From: Viola odorata
Taxonomy: Eukaryota > Streptophyta > Magnoliopsida > Malpighiales > Violaceae
NCBI GenBank assembly: GCA_963691705.1
Contig: OY829537.1
Coordinates: 56,272,304 to 56,336,303 of the forward strand
Length of the DNA stretch: 64,000 nt
Direction of reading: 5' to 3'
In this document: piece by piece, positions 1 to 11,422 of the stretch
How positions within the stretch are numbered: the first letter of the stretch is position 1
Layout of the letters: the number at the start of each line of letters is the position of its first letter
Notes under the pieces: model-generated
The model's database searches: none
Told to the model about the DNA's origin: nothing
Seen by the model: the letters and a program-made list of their open reading frames with translations, nothing else
Translations under genes and position numbers: made by a program

Positions 1-301
1 CCGTGTAAGTCATATAATTTCTAATGAATGCACAAGTTATCCGCGATGTGATAAAATGATGACACGCTCAATTTAAGGAATGTTCAAAAACGTAGATTTT
101 TTCTTTTTCATGCTAAAACTTGCCTCACATGCTATGTTTTCATGCCAATTTCATTTCCTTTGCTTCAATTTGATTGTTTGATGTCTTGAGTAATTAATTG
201 CAATATACATATTAATTAGCTTGATATTTCATGTGAAATTTGCCACTGTTTCCATTTAAAAAACTTGCTATTTTTCGTGGATTTGAGTCGCTGCCATGCT
301 T

Positions 302-323
302 GGGGTTTATTTGGGGTTTATTT
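302..323 (+). repeat. Tandem 11-mer ggggtttattt, two exact copies
   Basis: Exact only in M1 and M7. Other monomers have ggggtttattt followed by ggggttgattt, ggggttggttt or ggggtcgattt. The G4 runs number only two, and the unit is not the plant telomere repeat. Confidence 0.85.
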
Positions 324-797
324 GAGTGAGTTCTAACATGTAAGTGTCACCTTGGTCACCGACCATGGCGCCAGCGACGTGATGAGGAAGAAAAGAGTGG
401 GTTTGGCGGGAAAGAAAGGAAGGAAAGGTGATAGGCTTGGCTTTGGTGAAGCCCATTTGTTTTAACTTAAATTTTGGATTAATTCCAAGCCCATTTTTTG
501 TTGTCCAAATTAAGAGAATGGGCCTAAGCCCGACCCATTAGATTTTCGTATGTTAAAACGTTGCATTATTTTCGTGCATCATTTTCGTGTTTTATTTAAA
601 TGTTCGTATGCCATGTTTATTAAATTGTATGCTTAAATCGTATGGTTGTTTAATATTTCGTATAAAGGCTGGATTAATTGTTTTGACTTGTTGTAATTGT
701 TTTAATTATTTATCTCAGTTGTTGTAATAATTAGCTAGATTAATTATTTCGATCTCCAATATGTAATAATTAGGGAGGTAATTAGTAAAAATCGTCG

Positions 798-858
798 ATG
801 TTCGCTATACTTACAGTATTATTGCACGTTGCTCATCGTTTGGGGCTTGTCAAAAAAG
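798..858 (+). other. Conserved short ATG frame ending at a GT donor-like site
   Basis: In M1, an ATG opens 20 codons (about MFAILTVLLHVAHRLGLVKK) that end in aaaaaag|gtaag. The same frame, without insertions or deletions, is present in every type I read: C/D about MFAILTLLLLVAHRSGLVKK, B about MFAILTLLFLVAHRLGIVKK, R with MFARLT at its start. It is hydrophobic at the N-terminus, like the start of a signal peptide. It is very short, and satellites conserve all sequence by homogenisation, so this is weak evidence for coding. Read through, it ends after 34 codons in M1. Confidence 0.25.
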
Positions 859-917
859 GTAAGATTAACTTAAACTCTTTTATTTATTTTTTTATGCTTT
901 GAATGAATGTCTTTTAG
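859..917 (+). other. Possible 59-nt GT-AG mini-intron
   Basis: Starts gtaaga after aag, is T-rich, and ends tgtcttttag. If removed from M1, the upstream frame continues for eight codons to a TGA. The donor is kept in A, C, D, Q and R, becomes gtaata in F-like types, and is destroyed (ggaaat) in B-like and P-tail monomers. The length is at the lower limit for plant introns. Transcription is unknown. Confidence 0.2.
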
Positions 918-931
918 ACACTCATGAACGA

Positions 932-937
932 AATAAA
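932..937 (+). terminator. AATAAA poly(A)-like hexamer
   Basis: Lies 15 nt after the acceptor-like AG in M1 and is kept in A, B, C, F and R-type tails ('gaaataaag'). Q-type tails read 'gaaagaaaaaaagcg' and lack it. In AT-rich DNA a hexamer alone is weak evidence for 3' processing. Confidence 0.25.
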
Positions 938-1012
938 GCGTGAAGGCCCAAGCTGCTCGCAGGTATATATTTGTGACTTCTTACGTCTAAAATATGTCAT
1001 GGATATAAGAGT

Positions 1013-1031
1013 TAATAGACACGACCGTGTA
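1013..1031. other. Small dyad at the chosen monomer junction
   Basis: acacg-ac-cgtgt is a 5-bp stem with a 2-nt centre that recurs at each junction. P-bordering junctions read 'ggcaagatcgtg' and have lost it. M50 begins after 'cacggccgtg', a perfect 10-bp palindrome. It was used here only as a phase marker. Confidence 0.7.
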
Positions 1032-2050
1032 TGTCATATAATTTCTAATGAACGCACAAGTTATCCGCGATGTGATAAAATGATGACATGCTCAATTTAA
1101 GGAATGTTCAAAAACGTAGATTTTTTCTTTTTCATGCTAAAACTTGCCTCACATGCTAAGTTTTCACGCCAATTTCATTTCCTTTGCTTCAATTTGATTG
1201 TATGATGTCTTGTGTAATTAATTGCAATATATGCATATTAATTAGCTTGTTATTTCATGTGAAATTTGCCACTGTTTCCATTGAAAAAACTAGCTATTTT
1301 TCGTGGATTTGAGTTGCTGCCATGCTTGGGGTTTATTTGGGGTTGATTTGAGTGAGTTCTAACATGTAAGTGTCACCTTGGTCACCGACCATGCCGCCAG
1401 CGACGTGATGAGGAAGAAGAGAGTGGGTTTGGCGGGAAAGAAAGGAAGGAAAGGTGATGGGCTTGGCTTTGGTGAAGCCCATATGTTTTAACTTAAATTT
1501 TGGATTAATTCCAAGTCCATTTTTTGTTGTCCAAATTAAGAAAATGGGCCTAAGCCCGACCCATTAGATTTTCGTATGTTAAAATGTCTCATTATTTTCG
1601 TGCATCATTTTCATGTTTTATTTAAATGTTCATATGCCATGTTTATTAAATTGTATGCTTAAATCGTATGGTTGTTTAATATTTCGTATAAAGGCTGGAT
1701 TAATTGTTTTGACTTGTTGTAATTCTTTTTATTTTTTATCTCAGTTGTTGTAATAATTAGCTAGATTAATTATTCCGATCTCCAATTTGTAATAACTAGG
1801 GAGGTAATTAGTAAAAATCGTCTATGTTCGCTATACTTACACTATTATTTCTCGTTGCTCATCGTTTGGGGATCGTCAAAAAAGGAAATATTAACTTAAA
1901 CTCTTTTATTTAATTTTTTATGCTTTGAATGAATGTCTTTTAGACACTCATGAACGAAATAAAGCGTGAAGGCCCAAGATGCTCGCAGGTATATATTTGT
2001 GACTGCTTACGTCTAAAACATGTCATGGATATAAGAGTTAATAGACACGA
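1025..2050 (+). repeat. Monomer M2, type B, 1026 bp
   Basis: Short form, marked by 'cttgtgtaatt', 'attgaaaaaactagc', 'ccatgccgcc', 'cccatatg' and 'caagtccat'. The donor-like GGTAAG is replaced by 'ggaaat'. Close relatives are M5 and M8. Confidence 0.95.
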
Positions 2051-3099
2051 CCGTGTATGTCATATAATTTCTAATGAACGCACAAGTTATCCATGATGTG
2101 ATAAAATGATGACATGCTCAATTTAAGGAATGTTCAAAAACGTAGATTTTTTCTTTTTCATGCTAAAACTTGCCTCACATGCTAATTTCATTTCCTTTGC
2201 TTCAATTTGATTGTAGGATGTCTTGAGTAATTAATTGCAATATACATATTAATTAGCTTGTTATTTGATGTGAAATTTGCCACTGTTTCCATTTAAAAAA
2301 CTTGCTATTTTTCGTGGATTTGAGTCGCTGCCATGCTTGGGGTTTATTTGGGGTTGATTTGAGTGAGTTCTAACATGTAAGTGTCACCTTCGTCACCGAC
2401 CATGGCGCCAGCGACGTGATGAGGAAGAAGAGAGTGGGTTTGGCGGGAAAGAAAGGAAGGAAAGGTGATGGGGCTTGGCTTTGGTGAAGTCCATTTGTTT
2501 TAACTTAAATTTTGGATTAATTCCAAACCCATTTTTTGTTGTCCAAATTAAGAAAATGGGCCTAAGCCCGACCCATTAGATTTTCGTATGTTAAAACGTC
2601 GCATTATTTTCGTGCATCATTTTCGTGTTTTATTTAAATGTTCGTATGCCATGTTTATTAAATTGTATGCTTAAATCGTATGGTTGTTTAATATTTCGTA
2701 TAAATGCTTGATTAATTATTTTGACTTGTTGTAATTCTTTTAATTATTTATCTTAGTTGTTGTAATAATTAGTTAATGCTTTAATTATTTCACTTGTTGT
2801 AATAATTAGCTAGATTAATTATTGCGATCTCCAATTTGTAATAATTAGTGAGGTAATTAGTAAAAATCGTGTATGTTCGCTATACTTACGCTATTATTGC
2901 TCGTTGCTCATCGTTCGGGGCTCGTAAAAAAAGGTAAGATTAACTTAAACTCTTTTATTTAATTTTTTATGCTTTGAATGAATGTCTTTTAGACACTCAT
3001 GAACGAAATAAAGCGTAAAGGCCCAAGATGCTCGGAGGGATATAATTGTGACTGCTTACGTCTAAAATATGTCATCCATATAAGAGTTAATAGGCACGA
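2051..3099 (+). repeat. Monomer M3, type C, 1049 bp
   Basis: Long form (37-bp segment present) but with a 13-bp deletion after catgctaa, giving 'cacatgctaatttcat'. It also has 'tgtaggatg', 'cttcgtcacc' and a fourth G in 'gatggggctt'. Twin of M9. Confidence 0.95.
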
Positions 3100-4162
3100 C
3101 CGTGTATTTCATATAATTTCTAATGAACGCACAAGTTATCCGCGATGTGATAAAATAATGACATGCTCAATTTAAGGGATGTTCAAAAACGTAGTTTTTT
3201 TCTTTTTCATGCTAAAACTTACCTCACATGCTAAGTTTTCATGCCAATTTCATTTCCTTTGCTTCAATTTGATTGTATGATGTCTTGACTAATTAATTGA
3301 AATATATGCATATTATTCAGCTTGTTATTTCATTTGAAATTTGCCACCGTTTCCATTTAAAAAACTTGCTATTTTTCGTGGATTTGAGTTGCTGCCATGC
3401 TTGGGGTTTATTTGGGGTTGATTTGAGTGAGTTCTAACATGTAAGTGTCACCTTCGTCACCGACCATGGCGCCAGCGACGTGATGAGGAAGAAGAGAGTG
3501 GGTTTGGCGGGAAAGAAAGGAAGGAAAGGTGATGGGCTTGGCTTTGGTGAAGCCCATTTGTTTTAACTTAAATTTTGGATTAATTCCAAACCCATTTTTT
3601 GTTGTCTAAATGAAGAAAATGGGCCTAAGCCTGACCCATTAGATTTTCGTATGTTAAAACGTCGCATTATTTTCGTGCATCATTTTCATGTTTTATTTAA
3701 ATGTTCATATGCCATGTTTATTAAATTGTATGCTTAAATCGTATGGTTGTTTAATATTTCGTATAAATGCTTGATTAATTATTTTGACTTGTTGTAATTC
3801 TTTTAATTATTTATCTTAGTTGTTGTAATAATTAGTTAATGCTTTAATTATTTCACTTGTTGTAATAATTAGCTAGATTAATTATTCCGATCTCCAATTT
3901 GTAATAATTAGTGAGGTAATTAGTAAATATCGTGTATGTTCGCTATACTTACGCTATTATTGCTCGTTGCTCATCGTTCGGGGCTCGTCAAAAAAGGTAA
4001 GATTAACTTAAACTCTTTTATTTAATTTTTTATGCTTTGAATGAATGTCTTTTAGACACTCATGAACGAAATAAAGCGTGAAGGCCCAAGCTGCTCGCAG
4101 GTATATATTTGTGACTTCTTACGTCTAAAATATGTCATGGATATAAGAGTTAATAGACACGA
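3100..4162 (+). repeat. Monomer M4, type D, 1063 bp
   Basis: Long form, marked by 'gtatttcat', 'cttgactaattaattgaaat', 'attattcagc', 'gttgtctaaatgaag' and 'aagcctgaccc'. Its last ~100 bp switch to the A-type tail ('aagctgctcgcagg', 'gacttcttac'). Confidence 0.95.
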
Positions 4163-5188
4163 CCGTGCATGTCATATAATTTCTAATGAACGCACAAGTT
4201 ATCCGCGATGTGATAAAATGATGACATGCTCAATTTAAGGAATGTTCAAAAACATAGATTTTTTCTTTTTCATGCTAAAACTTGCCTCACATGCTAAGTT
4301 TTCACGCCAATTTCATTTCCTTTGCTTCAATTTGATTGTATGATGTCTTGTGTAATTAATTGCAATATATGCTTATTATTTAGCTTGTTATTTCATGTGA
4401 AATTTGCCACTGTTTCCATTGAAAAAACTAGCTATTTTTCGTGGATTTGAGTTGCTGCCATGCTTGGGGTTTATTTGGGGTTGATTTGAGTGAGTTCTAA
4501 CATGTAAGTGTCACCTTGGTCACCGACCATGCCGCCAGCGACGTGATGAGGAAGAAGAGAGTGGGTTTGGCGGGAAAGAAAGGAAGGAAAGGTGATGGGC
4601 TTGGCTTTGGTGAAGCCCATATGTTTTAACTTAAATTTTGGATTAATTCCAAGTCCATTTTTTGTTGTCCAAATTAAGAAAATGGGCCTAAGCCCGACCC
4701 ATTAGATTTTCGTATGTTAAAATGTCTCATTATTTTCGTGCATCATTTTCATGTTTTATTTAAATGTTCATATGCCATGTTTATTAAATTGTATGCTTAA
4801 ATCGTATGGTTGTTTAATATTTCGTATAGAGGCTGGATTAATTGTTTTGACTTGTTGTAATTCTTTTTATTTTTTATCTCAGTTGTTGTAATAATTAGCT
4901 AGATTAATTATTCCGATCTCCAATTTGTAATAACTAGGGAGGTAATTAGTAAAAATCGTCTATGTTCGCTATACTTACACTATTATTTCTCGTTGCTCAT
5001 CGTTTGGGGATCGTCAAAAAAGGAAATATTAACTTAAACTCTTTTATTTAATTTTTTATGCTTTGAATGAATGTCTTTTAGACACTCATGAACGAAATAA
5101 AGCGTGAAGGCCCAAGATGCTCGCAGGTATATATTTGTGACTGCTTACGTCTAAAACATGTCATGGATATAAGAGTTAATAGACACGA
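4163..5188 (+). repeat. Monomer M5, type B, 1026 bp
   Basis: Starts with the unique 'ccgtgcatg'. Otherwise it is almost the same as M2, 3138 bp upstream, with 'gcttattatttagc' in place of 'gcatattaattagc' and 'tatagaggctgg' at the TATA-like site. Confidence 0.95.
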
Positions 5189-6235
5189 CCGTGTATGTCA
5201 TATAATTTCTAATGAACGCACAAGTTATCCATGATGTGATAAAATGATGACATGCTCAATTTAAGGAATGTTCAAAAACGTAGATTTTTTCTTTTTCATG
5301 CTAAAACTTGCCTCACATGCTAATTTCATTTCCTTTGCTTCAATTTGATTGTAGGATGTCTTGAGTAATTAATTGCAATATACATATTAATTAGCTTGTT
5401 ATTTGATGTGAAATTTGCCACTGTTTCCATTTAAAAAACTTGCTGTTTTTCGTGGATTTGAGTCGCTGCCATGCTTGGGGTTTATTTGGGGTTGATTTGA
5501 GTGATTTCTAACATGTAAGTGTCACCTTGGTCACCGACCATGGCGCGAGGGACGTGATGAGGAAGAAGAGAGTGGGTTTGGCGGGAAAGAAAGGAAGGAA
5601 AGGTGATGGGCTTGGCTTTGGTGAAGCCCATTTGTTTTAACTTAAATTTTGGATTAATTCCAAGCCCATTTTTTGTTGTCCAAATTAAGAAAATGGGCCT
5701 AAGCCCGACCCATTAAATTTTCGTATGTTAAAACGTCGCATTATTTTCGTGCATCATTTTCGTGTTTTATTTAAATGTTCGTATGCCATGTTTATTAAAT
5801 TGTATGCTTAAATCGTATGGTTGTTTAATATTTCTATAAATGCTTGATTAATTATTTTGACTTGTTGTAATTCTTTTAATTATTTATCTTAGTTGTTGTA
5901 ATAATTAGGTAATGCTTTAATTATTTCACTTGTTGTAATAATTAGCTAGATTAATTATTTGGATCTCCAATTTGTAATAATTAGGGAGGTAATTAGTAAA
6001 AATCATGTATGTTCGCTATACTTACGCTATTATTGCTCGTTGCTCATCGTTCGGGGCTCGTCAAAAAAGGTAATATTAACTTAAACTCTTTTATTTATTT
6101 ATTTATGCTTTGAATGAATGTCTTTTAGACACTCATGAACGAAATAAAGCGTGAAGGCCCAAGATGCTCGGAGGTATATATTTGTGACTGCTTACGTCTA
6201 AAACATGTCATGGATATAAGAGTTAATAGACACGA
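5189..6235 (+). repeat. Monomer M6, C/F mosaic, 1047 bp
   Basis: The 5' half is type C with the 13-bp deletion. From about 5440 it changes to type F, marked by 'ggcgcgagggacg', 'attaaattttc', 'tttctataaatg' and 'aattaggtaatg'. Its F half resembles M45 and M53, tens of kb away. Confidence 0.93.
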
Positions 6236-7259
6236 CCGTGTAAGTCATATAATTTCTAATGAATGCACAAGTTATCCGCGATGTGATAAAATGATGACAC
6301 GCTCAATTTAAGGAATGTTCAAAAACGTAGATTTTTTCTTTTTCATGCTAAAACTTGCCTCACATGCTATGTTTTCATGCCAATTTCATTTCCTTTGCTT
6401 CAATTTGATTGTTTGATGTCTTGAGTAATTAATTGCAATATACATATTAATTAGCTTGATATTTCATGTGAAATTTGCCACTGTTTCCATTTAAAAAACT
6501 TGCTATTTTTCGTGGATTTGAGTCGCTGCCATGCTTGGGGTTTATTTGGGGTTTATTTGAGTGAGTTCTAACATGTAAGTGTCACCTTGGTCACCGACCA
6601 TGGCGCCAGCGACGTGATGAGGAAGAAAAGAGTGGGTTTGGCGGGAAAGAAAGGAAGGAAAGGTGATAGGCTTGGCTTTGGTGAAGCCCATTTGTTTTAA
6701 CTTAAATTTTGGATTAATTCCAAGCCCATTTTTTGTTGTCCAAATTAAGAGAATGGGCCTAAGCCCGACCCATTAGATTTTCGTATGTTAAAACGTTGCA
6801 TTATTTTCGTGCATCATTTTCGTGTTTTATTTAAATGTTCGTATGCCATGTTTATTAAATTGTATGCTTAAATCGTATGGTTGTTTAATATTTCGTATAA
6901 AGGCTGGATTAATTGTTTTGACTTGTTGTAATTGTTTTAATTATTTATCTCAGTTGTTGTAATAATTAGCTAGATTAATTATTTCGATCTCCAATATGTA
7001 ATAATTAGGGAGGTAATTAGTAAAAATCGTCGATGTTCGCTATACTTACAGTATTATTGCACGTTGCTCATCGTTTGGGGCTTGTCAAAAAAGGTAAGAT
7101 TAACTTAAACTCTTTTATTTATTTTTTTATGCTTTGAATGAATGTCTTTTAGACACTCATGAACGAAATAAAGCGTGAAGGCCCAAGCTGCTCGCAGGTA
7201 TATATTTGTGACTTCTTACGTCTAAAATATGTCATGGATATAAGAGTTAATAGACACGA
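6236..7259 (+). repeat. Monomer M7, type A, 1024 bp
   Basis: First monomer of the second left-HOR copy. I saw no difference from M1. Confidence 0.95.
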
Positions 7260-8285
7260 CCGTGTATGTCATATAATTTCTAATGAACGCACAAGTTATC
7301 CGCGATGTGATAAAATGATGACATGCTCAATTTAAGGAATGTTCAAAAACGTAGATTTTTTCTTTTTCATGCTAAAACTTGCCTCACATGCTAAGTTTTC
7401 ACGCCAATTTCATTTCCTTTGCTTCAATTTGATTGTATGATGTCTTGTGTAATTAATTGCAATATATGCATATTAATTAGCTTGTTATTTCATGTGAAAT
7501 TTGCCACTGTTTCCATTGAAAAAACTAGCTATTTTTCGTGGATTTGAGTTGCTGCCATGCTTGGGGTTTATTTGGGGTTGATTTGAGTGAGTTCTAACAT
7601 GTAAGTGTCACCTTGGTCACCGACCATGCCGCCAGCGACGTGATGAGGAAGAAGAGAGTGGGTTTGGCGGGAAAGAAAGGAAGGAAAGGTGATGGGCTTG
7701 GCTTTGGTGAAGCCCATATGTTTTAACTTAAATTTTGGATTAATTCCAAGTCCATTTTTTGTTGTCCAAATTAAGAAAATGGGCCTAAGCCCGACCCATT
7801 AGATTTTCGTATGTTAAAATGTCTCATTATTTTCGTGCATCATTTTCATGTTTTATTTAAATGTTCATATGCCATGTTTATTAAATTGTATGCTTAAATC
7901 GTATGGTTGTTTAATATTTCGTATAAAGGCTGGATTAATTGTTTTGACTTGTTGTAATTCTTTTTATTTTTTATCTCAGTTGTTGTAATAATTAGCTAGA
8001 TTAATTATTCCGATCTCCAATTTGTAATAACTAGGGAGGTAATTAGTAAAAATCGTCTATGTTCGCTATACTTACACTATTATTTCTCGTTGCTCATCGT
8101 TTGGGGATCGTCAAAAAAGGAAATATTAACTTAAACTCTTTTATTTAATTTTTTATGCTTTGAATGAATGTCTTTTAGACACTCATGAACGAAATAAAGC
8201 GTGAAGGCCCAAGATGCTCGCAGGTATATATTTGTGACTGCTTACGTCTAAAACATGTCATGGATATAAGAGTTAATAGACACGA
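7260..8285 (+). repeat. Monomer M8, type B, 1026 bp
   Basis: HOR counterpart of M2 at offset 6235. It is closer to M2 than to M5. Confidence 0.95.
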
Positions 8286-9334
8286 CCGTGTATGTCATAT
8301 AATTTCTAATGAACGCACAAGTTATCCATGATGTGATAAAATGATGACATGCTCAATTTAAGGAATGTTCAAAAACGTAGATTTTTTCTTTTTCATGCTA
8401 AAACTTGCCTCACATGCTAATTTCATTTCCTTTGCTTCAATTTGATTGTAGGATGTCTTGAGTAATTAATTGCAATATACATATTAATTAGCTTGTTATT
8501 TGATGTGAAATTTGCCACTGTTTCCATTTAAAAAACTTGCTATTTTTCGTGGATTTGAGTAGCTGCCATGCTTGGGGTTTATTTGGGGTTGATTTGAGTG
8601 AGTTCTAACATGTAAGTGTCACCTTCGTCACCGACCATGGCGCCAGCGACGTGATGAGGAAGAAGAGAGTGGGTTTGGCGGGAAAGAAAGGAAGGAAAGG
8701 TGATGGGGCTTGGCTTTGGTGAAGCCCATTTGTTTTAACTTAAATTTTGGATTAATTCCAAACCCATTTTTTGTTGTCCAAATTAAGAAAATGGGCCTAA
8801 GCCCGACCCATTAGATTTTCGTATGTTAAAACGTCGCATTATTTTCGTGCATCATTTTCGTGTTTTATTTAAATGTTCGTATGCCATGTTTATTAAATTG
8901 TATGCTTAAATCGTATGGTTGTTTAATATTTCGTATAAATGCTTGATTAATTATTTTGACTTGTTGTAATTCTTTTAATTATTTATCTTAGTTGTTGTAA
9001 TAATTAGTTAATGCTTTAATTATTTCACTTGTTGTAATAATTAGCTAGATTAATTATTGCGATCTCCAATTTGTAATAATTAGTGAGGTAATTAGTAAAA
9101 ATCGTGTATGTTCGCTATACTTACGCTATTATTGCTCGTTGCTCATCGTTCGGGGCTCGTAAAAAAAGGTAAGATTAACTTAAACTCTTTTATTTAATTT
9201 TTTATGCTTTGAATGAATGTCTTTTAGACACTCATGAACGAAATAAAGCGTAAAGGCCCAAGATGCTCGGAGGGATATAATTGTGACTGCTTACGTCTAA
9301 AATATGTCATCCATATAAGAGTTAATAGGCACGA
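8286..9334 (+). repeat. Monomer M9, type C, 1049 bp
   Basis: HOR counterpart of M3. Differs by 'gagtagctg' and an intact 'gaagcccat'. Confidence 0.95.
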
Positions 9335-10397
9335 CCGTGTATTTCATATAATTTCTAATGAACGCACAAGTTATCCGCGATGTGATAAAATAATGACATG
9401 CTCAATTTAAGGGATGTTCAAAAACGTAGTTTTTTTCTTTTTCATGCTAAAACTTACCTCACATGCTAAGTTTTCATGCCAATTTCATTTCCTTTGCTTC
9501 AATTTGATTGTATGATGTCTTGACTAATTAATTGAAATATATGCATATTATTCAGCTTGTTATTTCATTTGAAATTTGCCACCGTTTCCATTTAAAAAAC
9601 TTGCTATTTTTCGTGGATTTGAGTTGCTGCCATGCTTGGGGTTTATTTGGGGTTGATTTGAGTGAGTTCTAACATGTAAGTGTCACCTTCGTCACCGACC
9701 ATGGCGCCAGCGACGTGATGAGGAAGAAGAGAGTGGGTTTGGCGGGAAAGAAAGGAAGGAAAGGTGATGGGCTTGGCTTTGGTGAAGCCCATTTGTTTTA
9801 ACTTAAATTTTGGATTAATTCCAAACCCATTTTTTGTTGTCTAAATGAAGAAAATGGGCCTAAGCCTGACCCATTAGATTTTCGTATGTTAAAACGTCGC
9901 ATTATTTTCGTGCATCATTTTCATGTTTTATTTAAATGTTCATATGCCATGTTTATTAAATTGTATGCTTAAATCGTATGGTTGTTTAATATTTCGTATA
10001 AATGCTTGATTAATTATTTTGACTTGTTGTAATTCTTTTAATTATTTATCTTAGTTGTTGTAATAATTAGTTAATGCTTTAATTATTTCACTTGTTGTAA
10101 TAATTAGCTAGATTAATTATTCCGATCTCCAATTTGTAATAATTAGTGAGGTAATTAGTAAATATCGTGTATGTTCGCTATACTTACGCTATTATTGCTC
10201 GTTGCTCATCGTTCGGGGCTCGTCAAAAAAGGTAAGATTAACTTAAACTCTTTTATTTAATTTTTTATGCTTTGAATGAATGTCTTTTAGACACTCATGA
10301 AAGAAAAAAAGCGTAAAGGCCCAAGATGCTCGGAGGGATATAATTGTGACTGCTTACGTCTAAAATATGTCATCCATATAAGAGTTATTAGGCACGA
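9335..10397 (+). repeat. Monomer M10, type D with Q-type tail, 1063 bp
   Basis: Matches M4 up to 10301. It then carries the Q tail ('gaaagaaaaaaagcgtaaagg', 'ggagggatataattg'). This monomer contains the breakpoint of the left HOR. Confidence 0.95.
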
Positions 10398-11422
10398 CCG
10401 TGTATTTCATATAATTTCTAATTAACGCACAAGTTATCCGCGATGTGATAAAATAATGACATGCTCAAGTTAAGGGATGTTCAAAAACGTAGTTTTTTTC
10501 TTTTTCATGCTAAAACTTACCTCACATGCTAAGTTTTCATGCCAATTTCATTTCATTTGCTTCAATTTGATTGTATGATGTCTTGACTAATTAATTGCAA
10601 TATATGCATATTATTTAGCTTGTTATTTCATTTGAAATTTGCCACTGTTTCCATTTAAAAAACTTGCTATTTTTCGTGGATTTGAGTTGCTGCCATGCTT
10701 GGGGTTTATTTGGGGTTGATTTGAGTGAGTTCTAACATGTAAGTGTCACCTTCGTCACCGACCATGGCGCCAGCGACATGATGAGGAAGAAGAGAGTGGG
10801 TTTGCGGGAAAGAAAGGAAAGAAAGGTGATGGGCTTGGCTTTTGCGAAGCCCATTTATTTTAACTTAAATTTTGGATAAATTCCAAGCCCATTTTTTGTT
10901 CTCCAAATTAAGAAAACAGGCCTAAGCCCGACCTAATAGATTTTCGTATGTTAAAACGTCGCATTATTTTCGTGCATCATTTTCGTGTTTTATTTAAATG
11001 TTCGTATGCCATGTTTATTAAATTGTATGCTTAAATCGTATGGTTGTTTAATATTTCGTATAAAGGCTGGATTAATTGTTTTGACTTGTTGTAATTCTTT
11101 TTATTTTTTATCTCAGTTGTTGTAATAATTAGCTAGATTAATTATTCCGATCTCCAATTTGTAATAACTAGGGAGGTAATTAGTAAAAATCGTCTATGTT
11201 CGCTATACTTACACTATTATTTCTCGTTGCTCATCGTTTGGGGATCGTCAAAAAAGGAAATATTAACTTAAACTCTTTTATTTAATTTTTTATGCTTTGA
11301 ATGAATGTCTTTTAGACACTCATGAACGAAATAAAGCGTGAAGGCCCAAGATGCTCGCAGGTATATATTTGTGACTGCTTACGTCTAAAACATGTCAGGG
11401 ATATAAGAGTTAATAGACACGA
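10398..11422 (+). repeat. Monomer M11, Q/B mosaic, 1025 bp
   Basis: Q-type 5' two thirds ('taattaacgc', 'gggtttgcggg', 'aaacaggcc'). It then switches to a B-type short-form 3' part ('aaaggctgg', 'aataactaggg', 'ggaaatatt') in the shared TTTCGT region. Confidence 0.93.

Larger units (their letters stand above)
1..1024 (+). repeat. Monomer M1, type A, 1024 bp
   Basis: Short form without the 37-bp segment. It is effectively identical to M7. It carries an exact tandem pair of ggggtttattt at 302-323, where most other monomers have ggggttgattt as the second copy. 'gataggc' breaks the first hairpin stem. Confidence 0.95.
1..10301 (+). repeat. Six-monomer higher-order repeat, 6235-bp period (left HOR)
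   Basis: Positions 1-4066 match 6236-10301 almost base for base, including the rare left-edge variants 'gaatgcac' and 'gacacgctc'. Differences I saw are single substitutions, for example 'gagtcgctg' in M3 versus 'gagtagctg' in M9, and 'gaagtccat' versus 'gaagcccat' in the same pair. The monomer order is A-B-C-D-B-C/F with lengths 1024, 1026, 1049, 1063, 1026 and 1047. The match stops inside M10 at 10302, where 'catgaacgaaataaag' is replaced by the Q-type 'catgaaagaaaaaaag'. The repeat therefore breaks mid-monomer, not at a monomer edge. Confidence 0.95.

Noticed and set aside
302..323. Telomere-like or G-quadruplex repeat
   Set aside because: There are only two G4 runs per monomer, the unit is ggggtttattt, and no tttaggg arrays are seen.
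1255..1300. Separate gene suggested by local differences between A and B monomers
   Set aside because: The differences are scattered substitutions in all codon positions with stops in every frame; they are monomer-type variants.
1..10301. CRISPR-like array
   Set aside because: The repeats are kilobase-sized and contiguous with no unique spacers, and the context is eukaryotic.
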